64,000 nucleotides of DNA from JANXMY01 sp965246745 (GTDB lineage Bacteria; Armatimonadota; Armatimonadia; Armatimonadales; Capsulimonadaceae), in the NCBI GenBank assembly GCA_965246745.1, contig OZ251980.1:3774157-3838156 (forward strand). The letters run 5' to 3'. Shown here in pieces: positions 1-7,943 of the stretch. The notes below the pieces were generated by a model. It saw only the letters and a program-made list of their open reading frames with translations. It was not told the DNA's origin and made no database searches. A program made the position numbers and the translations under genes. Position 1 is the first letter of the stretch; each line of letters starts with the position of its first letter.

Positions 1-626
1 TGTCCCGCGCCATCACGCTCGGCGCTTTGGCCCGCGACGAATCGCGCGGCGCTCACTACAAGCCGGACTTCCCGAAGCGCGACGACGAGCGGTTCCTGAA
101 GTCCACCATTGCCGAATGGACGGCGGACGGTCCGCGCCTCTCCTATGAAGCGGTAGACACGTCGCTGATTAAGCCGCGCCTTCGCAACTATGCGGCGGAG
201 GAAGACACGGCAGGCACGGCGACCCCGCAGGCCGCCGAAGCCGCCAAAGAAACGCTGGTGATCGACACCCACGGCAAGAACGGCAATGGCTCGAACGGCA
301 ACGGGAACGGCCACCACGCCGACGGCGACCGGGGCGGCGCACTCGGCAAGAACGGCGTCCTCGCGATGGGCGCAGGTTTGACCGGCGCGGCTGTTCAGGA
401 AATGCAGATTGCCGCCGGGGCCGGCGGCGACGGCGGCGGAGACCAGCTTTCGACCCGTCCCCCGGAAGCACGCCGGGACACGGCTTACGGCCATGACGAC
501 GAGTCGGAAGTCGCGACCGCCGCCAAAAGCTGGCTCACGGGCAAACAGCAGCTTAACGACGCCGATCCCGTCAAAGCCAGCAACCCGGTGTCGGTTGCGG
601 GAGAGCGTGAGGTTGAGGCGCAGTAG
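1..626 (+). CDS. sdhA: Succinate dehydrogenase/fumarate reductase flavoprotein subunit, C-terminal part (truncated by window edge)
   Basis: The open frame enters from the left edge (codons from base 3). The first residues contain ARDESRGAHYKPDFPKRDD, the SdhA/FrdA C-terminal motif with the conserved Arg next to the FAD and substrate site, followed by the usual helical end up to about base 190. SdhA oxidises succinate to fumarate and passes electrons to SdhB, encoded next at 1273. After the family's normal end the frame continues for about 145 residues of low-complexity Gly/Asn/Ala-rich sequence (for example NGNGSNGNGNGHH), which I do not recognise in SdhA. The identification is firm; the role of the tail is unknown. 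Confidence 0.93.
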   Translation, partial: SRAITLGALARDESRGAHYKPDFPKRDDERFLKSTIAEWTADGPRLSYEAVDTSLIKPRLRNYAAEEDTAGTATPQAAEAAKETLVIDTHGKNGNGSNGNGNGHHADGDRGGALGKNGVLAMGAGLTGAAVQEMQIAAGAGGDGGGDQLSTRPPEARRDTAYGHDDESEVATAAKSWLTGKQQLNDADPVKASNPVSVAGEREVEAQ

Positions 627-652
627 AGGGGGAGCAAAGCGGCGCGAGGGGT

Positions 653-779
653 GCGAGGGAATAAATTCCTCTCGCTGAATGGCGTCCTTCGGACGAGGCA
701 GGTACAGAGGAAAATGCAAATGGACGCCAATTTCTTCATCCGAAGGATACCATTCAGCGAGAGGAATTTATTCCCTCGC
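653..779. repeat. Long palindromic element, family A copy 1
   Basis: A perfect 30-bp inverted repeat (653-682 against 750-779) surrounds a 67-bp centre. The arms start gcgagggaataaattcctct. The centre holds a degenerate inner pair, gtccttcgga and tccgaagga. A second, cleaner copy lies at 38695-38826. The element overlaps the 5' part of the next gene, whose start codon and first residues lie inside it. Confidence 0.9.
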
Positions 780-1256
780 CTCCTCGCCCTCGCCTCCACC
801 GGCCTGCTTCTCGCCGCCCTGCCCGCCGCTGCGAGGCCGAAACAGCCCGTCGGACCGATTGCCGTGATCATGAATTCTGGCTCGACCAACACGACAGGCT
901 ACCGGATCGTCGTCTCGCCGGACGGCAGCGCCCAGTCTGAGGTGACGGGCCTGATCACCACAGGTCCCGCGCCCAAAGCGAGAGCGGCTATGCTGCCGAG
1001 CGCACAGGTCAAGAAGCTGTTCCAGGATTTGGCAGCCGCCATGCCGCTCTCGGCCATGCCGGTGCGCCACGGGATGCGGAGCGCGTCGTTCGGGACGCAG
1101 ACGACAATTACTTACGAAGCCCTCACGTCGCCTGATTTGACGTTTGCGTCGGACCCGCGCACGGCTGCGCTCAAAGCCGATATTGACGCCATCACGAAAA
1201 CGCTGCATGTCGGGAATGCTCCGCGCCGCCCGATTGTTATACATTCAGATCGGTAA
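714..1256 (+). CDS. Small secreted protein of unknown function with repeat-derived N-terminus
   Basis: About 180 residues. The start is placed at 714 (or 720) because GAGG at 706-709 precedes it; the longer frame from 651 runs through the palindrome and lacks such a site. The right arm of palindrome A encodes IRRIPFSERNLFPR, followed by a hydrophobic segment (LLALASTGLLLAALPAAA) that looks like a signal peptide ending at Ala-Ala-Ala. The mature part has a two-stranded beta pattern and a region reading VIMNSGSTNTTGYRIVVSPDG. I do not recognise the family. It lies between sdhA and sdhB on the same strand, so it is probably co-transcribed with them. Confidence 0.6.
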   Translation: MQMDANFFIRRIPFSERNLFPRLLALASTGLLLAALPAAARPKQPVGPIAVIMNSGSTNTTGYRIVVSPDGSAQSEVTGLITTGPAPKARAAMLPSAQVKKLFQDLAAAMPLSAMPVRHGMRSASFGTQTTITYEALTSPDLTFASDPRTAALKADIDAITKTLHVGNAPRRPIVIHSDR

Positions 1257-1272
1257 TTAGAAAGAGATTGGG

Positions 1273-2028
1273 ATGCCTGACCAGAAGACCATCACGCTCA
1301 AAATCAAGCGGCAGCAGGACCAGCACTCGGCCCCGTATTGGGAAGAGTTCGAGCTGCCTTACCGCCCCGCCATGAACGTCATCTCCTGCCTGATGGAGAT
1401 ACGCAAGAACCCCGTCACCAAAGACGGCAAGCAGACCTCGGCCCCCGTGTGGGAGATGAACTGCCTAGAAAACGTCTGCGGTTCCTGCACGATGCTGATG
1501 AACGGCAAAGTCGGCCAATCCTGCGCGACCCTGGTGGACAACTTGCAGCAGCCGATTACTTTGGAGCCGATGTCCAAGTTCCCGGTCGTCAAAGACCTGG
1601 CGGTAGACCGCTCGCGGATGTTCGAGAACCTGAAAAAGATACGCGGCTGGATTCCGATTGACGGCACCTACGACCTCGGCCCCGGCCCGCGCATCGCCGA
1701 GCGCGACCGGCAGGAAGCGTATGAGTTTGCCCGCTGCATGTCCTGCGGCTCGTGCCTGGAAGCCTGCCCGCAGGTCAACACGCATTCCAACTTCATCGGC
1801 CCGGCGGCGATTGGACAAGTGCGCCTGTTCAACAGCCACCCGACCGGCTCGATGAACCGGGAAGAACGCTTGGAGGCCATCGCCGGCTCCGACGGCGTGA
1901 CTTCGTGTGGCAATGCCCAGAACTGCGTCAAAGCCTGCCCGAAAGAGATTCCATTGACCAAAGCTATCGCCGAGATGAACCGCGACGTGACTTTATATAA
2001 GTTCAAGCGATTTTTCCGTGGGAAGTAA
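1273..2028 (+). CDS. sdhB: Succinate dehydrogenase/fumarate reductase iron-sulfur subunit
   Basis: 251 residues, normal length. An N-terminal plant-type ferredoxin domain carries the [2Fe-2S] ligands in ENVCGSCTMLMNGK (residues about 65-78). The C-terminal alpha-helical domain carries CMSCGSCLEACP for the [4Fe-4S] cluster and a later CGNAQNCVKACP for the [3Fe-4S]/[4Fe-4S] centre. It relays electrons from SdhA to the membrane quinone site. The gene follows sdhA after one small secreted protein and is closed by an intrinsic terminator at 2039-2066, so no sdhC/D lies downstream. Confidence 0.97.
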   Translation: MPDQKTITLKIKRQQDQHSAPYWEEFELPYRPAMNVISCLMEIRKNPVTKDGKQTSAPVWEMNCLENVCGSCTMLMNGKVGQSCATLVDNLQQPITLEPMSKFPVVKDLAVDRSRMFENLKKIRGWIPIDGTYDLGPGPRIAERDRQEAYEFARCMSCGSCLEACPQVNTHSNFIGPAAIGQVRLFNSHPTGSMNREERLEAIAGSDGVTSCGNAQNCVKACPKEIPLTKAIAEMNRDVTLYKFKRFFRGK

Positions 2029-2038
2029 TTCAGGCAAG

Positions 2039-2066
2039 GCCCGGCACAAAGAGTGCCGGGCTTTTT
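2039..2066 (+). terminator. Intrinsic terminator after sdhB
   Basis: A 9-bp stem, gcccggcac with gtgccgggc, closes a 5-nt loop and is followed by TTTTT. It ends the sdh transcript 11 bases after the sdhB stop. Confidence 0.9.
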
Positions 2067-2082
2067 CTCGCTGGGAATGTTT

Positions 2083-2448
2083 ATGGAAATCCAAACAGTC
2101 AATCTCGCCGAAAAGCTGGCGCAGATCAACGATTACTGGCATCCGCGCATTGTCGGCGATGTCAACACCATGCAGGTCAAGCTCGCTAAACTACAGGGCG
2201 AGTTCGACTGGCATCATCACGAGACCGAAGACGAACTGTTTTTGGTGCTTCAGGGAACGCTGCTCCTGCGCCTGCGCGACAAAGATGTGACTGTCGGCGA
2301 GGGCGAGTTTGTGATTATTCCGCATGGCGTCGAGCACCAGCCGTGCGCTGAAACTGAAGTATCCGTGCTTCTCTTTGAGCCGGCGTCAACGCTGAACACC
2401 GGGACAGTGCAGACCGAGCGCACCCGCGAGACGCTGACCCGGCTGTGA
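2083..2448 (+). CDS. Single-domain cupin protein
   Basis: 121 residues. The cupin fold is marked by motif 1, WHHHETEDELFLVLQG (metal-binding His-His-His and Glu), and motif 2, IIPHGVEHQP. The likely role is a small metal-dependent enzyme or binding protein; the substrate cannot be told from sequence. The start at 2083 (MEIQTVN) is chosen because upstream in-frame starts fall in or just after the sdhB terminator. Its stop overlaps the start of the next gene (GTGA), so the two are probably translationally coupled. Confidence 0.85.
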   Translation: MEIQTVNLAEKLAQINDYWHPRIVGDVNTMQVKLAKLQGEFDWHHHETEDELFLVLQGTLLLRLRDKDVTVGEGEFVIIPHGVEHQPCAETEVSVLLFEPASTLNTGTVQTERTRETLTRL

Positions 2449-3077
2449 CGGTCGCCGTCTGCCTGCTCCCGCTGCTGCATGGCTTCGGCCTCGGCGCGAG
2501 CCTGATTATCGCCATCGGGGCGCAGAATGCATTTGTGCTGCGTCAGGGCCTGCGCCGCGAGTCGGCGGCGCTAGTCGCCGCGATCTGCGCCGGGTGCGAC
2601 GCCCTGCTGATTGCGCTGGGCACGGCGGGCGTCGGCAGCATCATTGCCCATGTGCCCTGGCTCCTGCGCCTGACGGCCCTGGTCGGCGCGGCGTTTTTGA
2701 TTTATTACGGCGCAGCGGCGTTCCGGCGGGCCTGGCGTCCTGCCGCGCTGGAAGCCGGAGCCGCCCCGGCGACGCGCGGAAGCATTGCGCTGACGACGCT
2801 TTCCGTCAGCCTTCTGAACCCCCACGTTTACCTGGATACTGTCGTTTTGGTCGGCAGTCTTTCAGCCCGGTACGCGGCCCTGCCGCGCCTGCTGTTTGCT
2901 CTCGGAGCCGTCTGCGCGTCCTGCGTCTGGTTCTTCGGCCTTGCGCTCGGCGCGGCGTTTCTCGCGCCGCTGTTCCGCCGCCCAAGCGCCTGGCGCGTTT
3001 TAGACTGCGGGGTCGGGCTGGTGATGTGGAGCATCGCGCTCGGCCTCGCGCGAAACGGCTTAAACTGGGTACACTGA
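2445..3077 (+). CDS. LysE/ArgO-family amino-acid exporter
   Basis: 210 residues and six predicted membrane segments. The N-terminal GLGASLIIAIGAQNAFVLRQG is the LysE/ArgO signature, and SLLNPHVYLDTVVLVG is the conserved Asn-Pro segment of TM4. The family exports basic amino acids and their analogues across the inner membrane. Translation starts with GTG at 2445, overlapping the cupin stop by four bases. ArgO and LysE cannot be separated without phylogeny. Confidence 0.9.
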   Translation: MTVAVCLLPLLHGFGLGASLIIAIGAQNAFVLRQGLRRESAALVAAICAGCDALLIALGTAGVGSIIAHVPWLLRLTALVGAAFLIYYGAAAFRRAWRPAALEAGAAPATRGSIALTTLSVSLLNPHVYLDTVVLVGSLSARYAALPRLLFALGAVCASCVWFFGLALGAAFLAPLFRRPSAWRVLDCGVGLVMWSIALGLARNGLNWVH

Positions 3078-3114
3078 GGCTGGTTGGACGGCTTTCAATG
3101 GGAGGATCACACTT

Positions 3115-4467
3115 ATGGCGCTGCCGCTTTCGCTGGATTATGGCTACTTAGCCCCCGATGTGGATTTAGATGAAGTCAAGGCGTTTCAAGCCGACGTGGA
3201 CCTGGCGCATCAAAAAGTCACGCAGGGAACGGGTCTGGGGGCGGACTTTCTCGGCTGGGTGGACCCGGCAAAGATCGTCAGCGGCGACGAGCTGCAAACC
3301 ATCAAGACGCTGGCGGCGCAGATACGCGAGAGTTCCGATGTGCTGATCTCCATCGGTATCGGCGGGTCGTATCTCGGGGCGCGGGCGGTGATTGAAGCGC
3401 TCGGCGAGGGCGATGGGCCGGAAGTGCTGTTTGCGGGCAATTCGCTCTCGGCGCACGACCACGCCAGGACTCTCAAAAAGCTGGGCGGCAAGCGGTTCTC
3501 GATCAATGCTATTTCCAAGTCCGGCACGACAACTGAACCCGCCGTGGCGTTCCGCCTATTTAGAGATTTACTCGAAAAAAACGTCGGCAAGGATGAAGCC
3601 AAGAAGCGCATTGTCGCCACGACCGACGCCAAGCGGGGGGCGCTGAAGAAGTTCGCCGACGAGGAAGGCTACCCCAGCTTAGTTATCGCCGACAGCATCG
3701 GCGGCCGGTACTCCGTACTCTCGCCCGTCGGCCTGCTGCCCATCGCCGTCGCCGGAATTGATATTGACGCCCTGCTCGCCGGGGCCAAAGCCGTCGCCGA
3801 CGCCACCGCCGTGTCCGATGTCACCAAGAACCCGGCGTATTTCTATGCCGCCGCCCGCAACCTCCTGTACCGCAAGGGCTATTCCACTGAGATTTTTGCG
3901 TCGTTCGAGCCGCGCCTGCATTACATCGCCGAGTGGTGGAAGCAGCTCACCGGCGAAAGCGAAGGCAAAAGCCATATCGGCCTCTACCCGGCGGCGGTGG
4001 ATTTCACCACAGACCTCCACTCGATGGGCCAATGGATTCAAGAAGGCCGCCGAAACATCATTGAGACATTCGTAATTCTCGACGGCGGCGAGCCGACTTT
4101 GGCCGTCCCGTCCGCTGAAAACGACCTTGACGAGCTTGGCTACTTGCAGGGCCGCCCGCTGTCCGAAGTCAACAAAGCGGCTTACGAAGCCACATCCCTC
4201 GCCCACCGCGACGGCGGCGTTCCGAATAGCACCATCCATCTAGCCCAATTAGATGCGTACTCGCTCGGCGCACTGCTGTATTTCTACGAGCGGGCCATCG
4301 CCGTTTCGGGCTACCTGATGGGCATCAATCCCTTCAACCAGCCCGGCGTCGAGGCGTACAAGACCAACATGTTCGCGCTTCTCGGCAAGCCGAAGTTTGA
4401 GAAGGCGACGGAAGACGTGAAAGCCAAGCTGGCGGCGCTGCCGAAAGATACGACGGTCAACTTCTAA
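3115..4467 (+). CDS. pgi: Glucose-6-phosphate isomerase
   Basis: 450 residues, the short bacterial form. It interconverts glucose-6-phosphate and fructose-6-phosphate. SIS domains are marked by SIGIGGSYLGARA (about residues 78-90) and ISKSGTTTEPAVAFR; QWIQEGRRNIIETF is the family signature 2 region. A clear GGAGG at 3101-3105 precedes the ATG. It probably shares a transcript with the LysE gene 37 bases upstream. Confidence 0.97.
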   Translation: MALPLSLDYGYLAPDVDLDEVKAFQADVDLAHQKVTQGTGLGADFLGWVDPAKIVSGDELQTIKTLAAQIRESSDVLISIGIGGSYLGARAVIEALGEGDGPEVLFAGNSLSAHDHARTLKKLGGKRFSINAISKSGTTTEPAVAFRLFRDLLEKNVGKDEAKKRIVATTDAKRGALKKFADEEGYPSLVIADSIGGRYSVLSPVGLLPIAVAGIDIDALLAGAKAVADATAVSDVTKNPAYFYAAARNLLYRKGYSTEIFASFEPRLHYIAEWWKQLTGESEGKSHIGLYPAAVDFTTDLHSMGQWIQEGRRNIIETFVILDGGEPTLAVPSAENDLDELGYLQGRPLSEVNKAAYEATSLAHRDGGVPNSTIHLAQLDAYSLGALLYFYERAIAVSGYLMGINPFNQPGVEAYKTNMFALLGKPKFEKATEDVKAKLAALPKDTTVNF

Positions 4468-4515
4468 GCAACAAGCATTTAGGGCGAGGAAGTAAACTCC
4501 ATAGCCAGCCCACTG

Positions 4516-5094
4516 ATGACTAAGCCGCCACTACGCTCACGCTCCGCCTTGATGATTATACTGGCCTGCCTCTGCCTTCCGCCGCTATTCGTTGGCGGAT
4601 TGCTGAAGGCAGGCCAGTATCAATTTATGACTTGGAGGGTGTCGTCATCTTATCCTTCATGGTTTGTTGGACATACATATATGTCAATAGATGAGCGTCC
4701 TGTTCCGAGTTACGCTGTTGCATTGTTTCGGCACGGCATCGCCGCTTATCGTCCCCAAGATGTGCCGCCGCCATGTCATTATCTCGTGCTGACTGCTCGT
4801 ATCTTGGACCCGAAAGGGCATGGCATCTCTTGGGTGAGCCTTAGCGTCTACGACCTCGCCGGCAAACCCGTGGACGACCCAAGCCTCGTGGTCCACTACT
4901 CAGGGCAACAAGGAATGACGTACCAATATCTTGCAGAACCCGGCCTCTATGATGTTGTTGCGGGCAGACCCGGCTACTCGCCGATCAAGAAGCGAGTAGT
5001 TGTCGGGCCAAAAGGAACGTTTGTCAAGTTTGTTCTTCCTCGCGCTTCGCCCGCGGGTGTGCCTGCGCGTAGACTTCCTGCAAGCGCTCTGTAG
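4516..5094 (+). CDS. Membrane-anchored protein with carboxypeptidase-regulatory-like domain
   Basis: 192 residues. One hydrophobic segment at about residues 11-32 (LMIILACLCLPPLFVGGLL) acts as a membrane anchor. Residues about 90-175 look like a beta-sandwich of the CarboxypepD_reg type (ISWVSLSVYDLAGKPV, later YDVVAGRPGYSPIKKRVVV). No enzyme motif was seen and the family is not recognised. The last 71 bases overlap the 3' end of convergent xerC. A strong hairpin lies inside the membrane-segment codons (4558-4620). Confidence 0.55.
   Translation: MTKPPLRSRSALMIILACLCLPPLFVGGLLKAGQYQFMTWRVSSSYPSWFVGHTYMSIDERPVPSYAVALFRHGIAAYRPQDVPPPCHYLVLTARILDPKGHGISWVSLSVYDLAGKPVDDPSLVVHYSGQQGMTYQYLAEPGLYDVVAGRPGYSPIKKRVVVGPKGTFVKFVLPRASPAGVPARRLPASAL
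4558..4620. repeat. Perfect 14-bp inverted repeat inside a coding sequence
   Basis: atactggcctgcct (4558-4571) is the exact reverse complement of 4607-4620. The interior can extend the stem with ccgcc and ggcgg. It lies over the transmembrane codons of the gene at 4516. Confidence 0.8.
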
Positions 5095-5941
5095 TCACAT
5101 GGGTATACATCTGAGTTGTCGCGACGCTGGCGTGGCCGAGCAGCTCTTGAATGAGGCGCAAATCCGCGCCGTTGGACAGGAGATGAGTCGCGAACGTGTG
5201 CCGGAGGACGTGCGGGGTGATCTTGAGATGGGCAGACGCTTCGGCGCAGTATTTATCGAACAGCTTGCGAATGCCCCGGTCGGAAATACGTTTGCCGTAG
5301 CGATTGACGAACAGCGCCCCATCGTCTTGGTCCGCCAGGAGAAGCAGGGCAGGGCGGCCTTTACGGACGTAGCGCTGCAACGCAAAGACGGCGTGGCGGC
5401 CCAGCAGCGTGACGCGCTCTTTGTTTCCCTTGCCGACGACCCGAATGACGCCTTCGTCATAATTGATGTCGCCCAGCGACAGCGTGACGAGTTCCCCGGC
5501 CCGCATTCCCGACGCGTACAAGGTTTCCAGCAGCGCTTTGTCGCGCAGGCCGAGCGGCTTGGTCAAATCGGGCGCGGCCAGCAGGGCGTCTATCTCGTCG
5601 GAGCGCAGAAACTTCGGCAGGCGGTGCTCCTGCTTGACGCTCCGCAGGCCGATTGCCGGCGAATGGGAGATGTGCCCGTGGCGGGCGAGGTGGGAGAAAA
5701 ATGAGCGCAGGGCGGCGGTTTTGCGGGCGCGGGACGCGCGGGCGAGGTTCTGCGCCTGCATGGCGGCTAAATAAGAGCGCAGAAGCCCAGGGTCAACCGC
5801 GTGTATGTCGGTAACGCCCTGCGCGGCCGCGAACTCGGCAAACTGCCGCAGGTCTTCGGCGTAGGCTTTGACCGTGTGCGGCGACGCGCCTCTCACGGTC
5901 GCTTGCGCTTCTAAAAACAGGTCGCGGCAGGCTTCGATCAT
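5024..5941 (-). CDS. xerC: Tyrosine recombinase XerC (dif-site chromosome dimer resolution)
   Basis: 305 residues. An N-terminal SAM-like DNA-binding domain (about 1-100) is followed by the catalytic domain, with Arg147 (SGMRAGE), Lys171, His244 and Arg247 (HVLRHTFATH), His270 (LLGHASVATTQ) and the nucleophile Tyr279. XerC acts with XerD and FtsK at dif; ftsK lies at 51-54 kb in this window. Its position just after trmFO on the same strand matches the conserved topA-trmFO-xerC order. The region between trmFO and xerC is filled by a palindrome. XerC versus XerD is assigned mainly from synteny. Confidence 0.9.
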   Translation of the reverse strand: MIEACRDLFLEAQATVRGASPHTVKAYAEDLRQFAEFAAAQGVTDIHAVDPGLLRSYLAAMQAQNLARASRARKTAALRSFFSHLARHGHISHSPAIGLRSVKQEHRLPKFLRSDEIDALLAAPDLTKPLGLRDKALLETLYASGMRAGELVTLSLGDINYDEGVIRVVGKGNKERVTLLGRHAVFALQRYVRKGRPALLLLADQDDGALFVNRYGKRISDRGIRKLFDKYCAEASAHLKITPHVLRHTFATHLLSNGADLRLIQELLGHASVATTQMYTHVTTERLQEVYAQAHPRAKREEEQT

Positions 5942-5963
5942 GCGAGGTTATGGAGATCGGATC

Positions 5964-6094
5964 TCACGGGGCTGAACCCCCATGCTTCAAAAGAGCAAGC
6001 TCCCGCCTGCGCGGGCGAAGATGTCAGCAAGTTAGGTCTGATGCCCGCGCAGGCGGGAAATTGCACTTCAAAGCACGGGGGTTCAGCCCCGTGA
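5964..6094. repeat. Compound palindromic element, family C
   Basis: Outer arms of 18 bp, tcacggggctgaaccccc (5964-5981) and its exact complement at 6077-6094, enclose a second perfect pair, cccgcctgcgcggg against cccgcgcaggcggg. The whole can fold into one long hairpin. It occupies the trmFO-xerC gap, and its right arm encodes the last three codons and the TGA of trmFO. Confidence 0.88.
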
Positions 6095-7402
6095 AACCTG
6101 CTGTGTATACTCCATCAGCGCGGCGAGGCCGCGCTCGGCCAGCAGCGTGTTTTTTTCTTTTTTGTCCTTGATCCGGTCCGGCAGCGGCGGCACGATGCCC
6201 CAGTTGGCGTTCATCGGCTGGAAATCTTTGCCGTCGTAGTGCGCGACATAGTGGGCCAAAGCCCCCAGCATGGTCGTGTCGGGCAGGGTCAAGAGGGGCT
6301 GACCAAGCAGATGCCGGGCGGCGTTGCGGCCTGCGAGAATGCCTGTCGCCGCCGACTCGACATACCCCTCCACACCCGTAATCTGCCCGGCAAAGAAAAC
6401 GTTTGGGTACGCTTTCATTTGAAGCGTGTTGTCCAAAACTTGGGGCGACTGAATGTAGGTGTTTCGGTGGATGACCCCGTAGCGCACGAACTCGGCTTCT
6501 TCTAAGCCGGGGATCATCCGAAACACGCGCTTTTGGTCGCCCCACTTCATGCGGGTTTGGAAGCCGACCATCGAATAGAGCGTTCCCGCGCGGTTTTCCT
6601 GCCGTAATTGCAGGCATGCCCAGGGACGGCGGCCCGTGCGCGGGTCAGTCAAGCCGACCGGCTTCATCGGGCCGAACGACAGGGTTTTCGGGCCGCGCGA
6701 CGCCAGCACCTCAATCGGCAGGCAGCCTTCAAAGTAGGGGACTTTGGCTTCATGCTCGCCCAGCGGGGCCAGCTCGGCGGCGAGAAGCGCCTCGTAAAAT
6801 GCCGTGTATTCGTCTTTCGTAAACGGGCAGTTCAGATACGCCGCGTCGCCTTTGTCGTAGCGTGATGCCAAAAACGCAATCTCGCGGTTGATGGTCGTCG
6901 CATCAAGGGTCGGCGCGACGGCATCGTAAAAGAAAAGCTGCGACTGCCCGGTCAGCCGCCCGACTTCGCCTGCTAAAGCGTCGGACGTTAATGGCCCGGT
7001 CGCGACGATATGCACGGCGTTTTCGTCAATCGTCGTCACTTCCGCCCGCTCCAGCGTGATGTTCGGGTGGCTTTCCAGCTTGCCGGTGATGCAGGCGGCG
7101 AACAAATCCCGGTCCACCGCCAGCGCCTCGCCAGCGGGAACGCACGACGCATCCCCCGCCATGACAACGAGCGAGTTCAAGCGCCGCATTTCTTCCTTGA
7201 GCAGCCCGGCGGCGTTGGTCAGCAAATTCGACTTCAGGGAGTTCGAACAGACCAATTCCGCCAGCTTGTCCCCGACATGCACCGGCGTCGGCTTCACCCC
7301 GCGCATCTCAATCAGCCGCACTTTCGCACCCGCGTTCGCCGCCTGCCACGCGGCTTCGCTGCCCGCCAGTCCGCCCCCGATAATCGTAATTTCGTCAGTC
7401 AT
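6083..7402 (-). CDS. trmFO: Methylenetetrahydrofolate-tRNA-(uracil-5-)-methyltransferase TrmFO
   Basis: 439 residues. It is an FAD- and folate-dependent enzyme making ribothymidine at U54 in the tRNA T-loop. An N-terminal Rossmann FAD site reads IIGGGLAGSEAAWQAA. Conserved blocks include ELVCSNSLKSN with the family cysteine (about residue 51) and a later FAGQITGVEGYVESAATG. Length and start are normal. The final codons and stop (Ser-Arg-Gly-TGA) are embedded in palindrome C. The neighbours topA and xerC are the usual ones. Confidence 0.96.
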   Translation of the reverse strand: MTDEITIIGGGLAGSEAAWQAANAGAKVRLIEMRGVKPTPVHVGDKLAELVCSNSLKSNLLTNAAGLLKEEMRRLNSLVVMAGDASCVPAGEALAVDRDLFAACITGKLESHPNITLERAEVTTIDENAVHIVATGPLTSDALAGEVGRLTGQSQLFFYDAVAPTLDATTINREIAFLASRYDKGDAAYLNCPFTKDEYTAFYEALLAAELAPLGEHEAKVPYFEGCLPIEVLASRGPKTLSFGPMKPVGLTDPRTGRRPWACLQLRQENRAGTLYSMVGFQTRMKWGDQKRVFRMIPGLEEAEFVRYGVIHRNTYIQSPQVLDNTLQMKAYPNVFFAGQITGVEGYVESAATGILAGRNAARHLLGQPLLTLPDTTMLGALAHYVAHYDGKDFQPMNANWGIVPPLPDRIKDKKEKNTLLAERGLAALMEYTQQVSRG

Positions 7403-7411
7403 AAACTTACT

Positions 7412-7768
7412 CTACAACTCGTATTCGTCCACCGGCGAGAAATAAATCACCGTGCAAATATCGTCGTCGGTCACTTCGCGGCCATAGATGCGTCCGAGCA
7501 GCGGCAGAACTTCGTCTTTGGTGCGGAACTCGGGGTTCTCGCGCTGCACGTCGCGCGGAGACAGGTCGCCGCAGTGCTTGACTTCAACGGCGTCGAGAAT
7601 AGCCGAAAACAGCTTCTTGCGCCGGGCATATCTTTGGCCGATGGTGACCCAGACAATCTGCCCGGTCTGGTACTTGTCGCTTTTGTCGCCGAGGCGAACG
7701 GTCGCCGACTTGCGGCCTTTTTTAAGTGCGTCCCCGTAGAGATCGCTGTAGAAATTCAGCGCTAACAT
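7412..7768 (-). CDS. ASCH-domain (PUA-like) putative RNA-binding protein
   Basis: 118 residues, one beta-barrel domain. The pattern LNFYSDLYGDALKKGRKSATVRLGD, then GQIVWVTIGQRYARRKKLFSAIL and a C-terminal VIYFSPVDEYEL, fits ASCH/PUA-like proteins that bind RNA or modified nucleotides. It sits between topA and trmFO on the same strand, 9 bases before the trmFO start, so a link to tRNA metabolism is possible but only inferred. Confidence 0.7.
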   Translation of the reverse strand: MLALNFYSDLYGDALKKGRKSATVRLGDKSDKYQTGQIVWVTIGQRYARRKKLFSAILDAVEVKHCGDLSPRDVQRENPEFRTKDEVLPLLGRIYGREVTDDDICTVIYFSPVDEYEL

Positions 7769-7825
7769 GATCGTGTGGTCATCCCCCGGCTTGTGTTGCT
7801 TGCTCTTGTCAGCGGGACAAATTGA

Positions 7826-7896
7826 AGGGCGAACACAAGGTTCGCACCCTACGCCGCTCCGATTTACCCCGTAGGGGCGAACCTTGTGTTCGCCCT
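7826..7896. repeat. Palindromic element, family K
   Basis: Arms agggcgaacacaaggttcgc and its complement, with one extra base on one side, extend through ccctacg and cgtaggg, giving about 26 bp around a short centre. It fills the gap between the topA 3' end and the ASCH gene and could also act as a transcript-end hairpin. Confidence 0.85.
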
Positions 7897-7943
7897 CTCT
7901 TAAGCATCTCTTAATTTGCTTGCTCCCTCGCTCCTCGCTTCAC

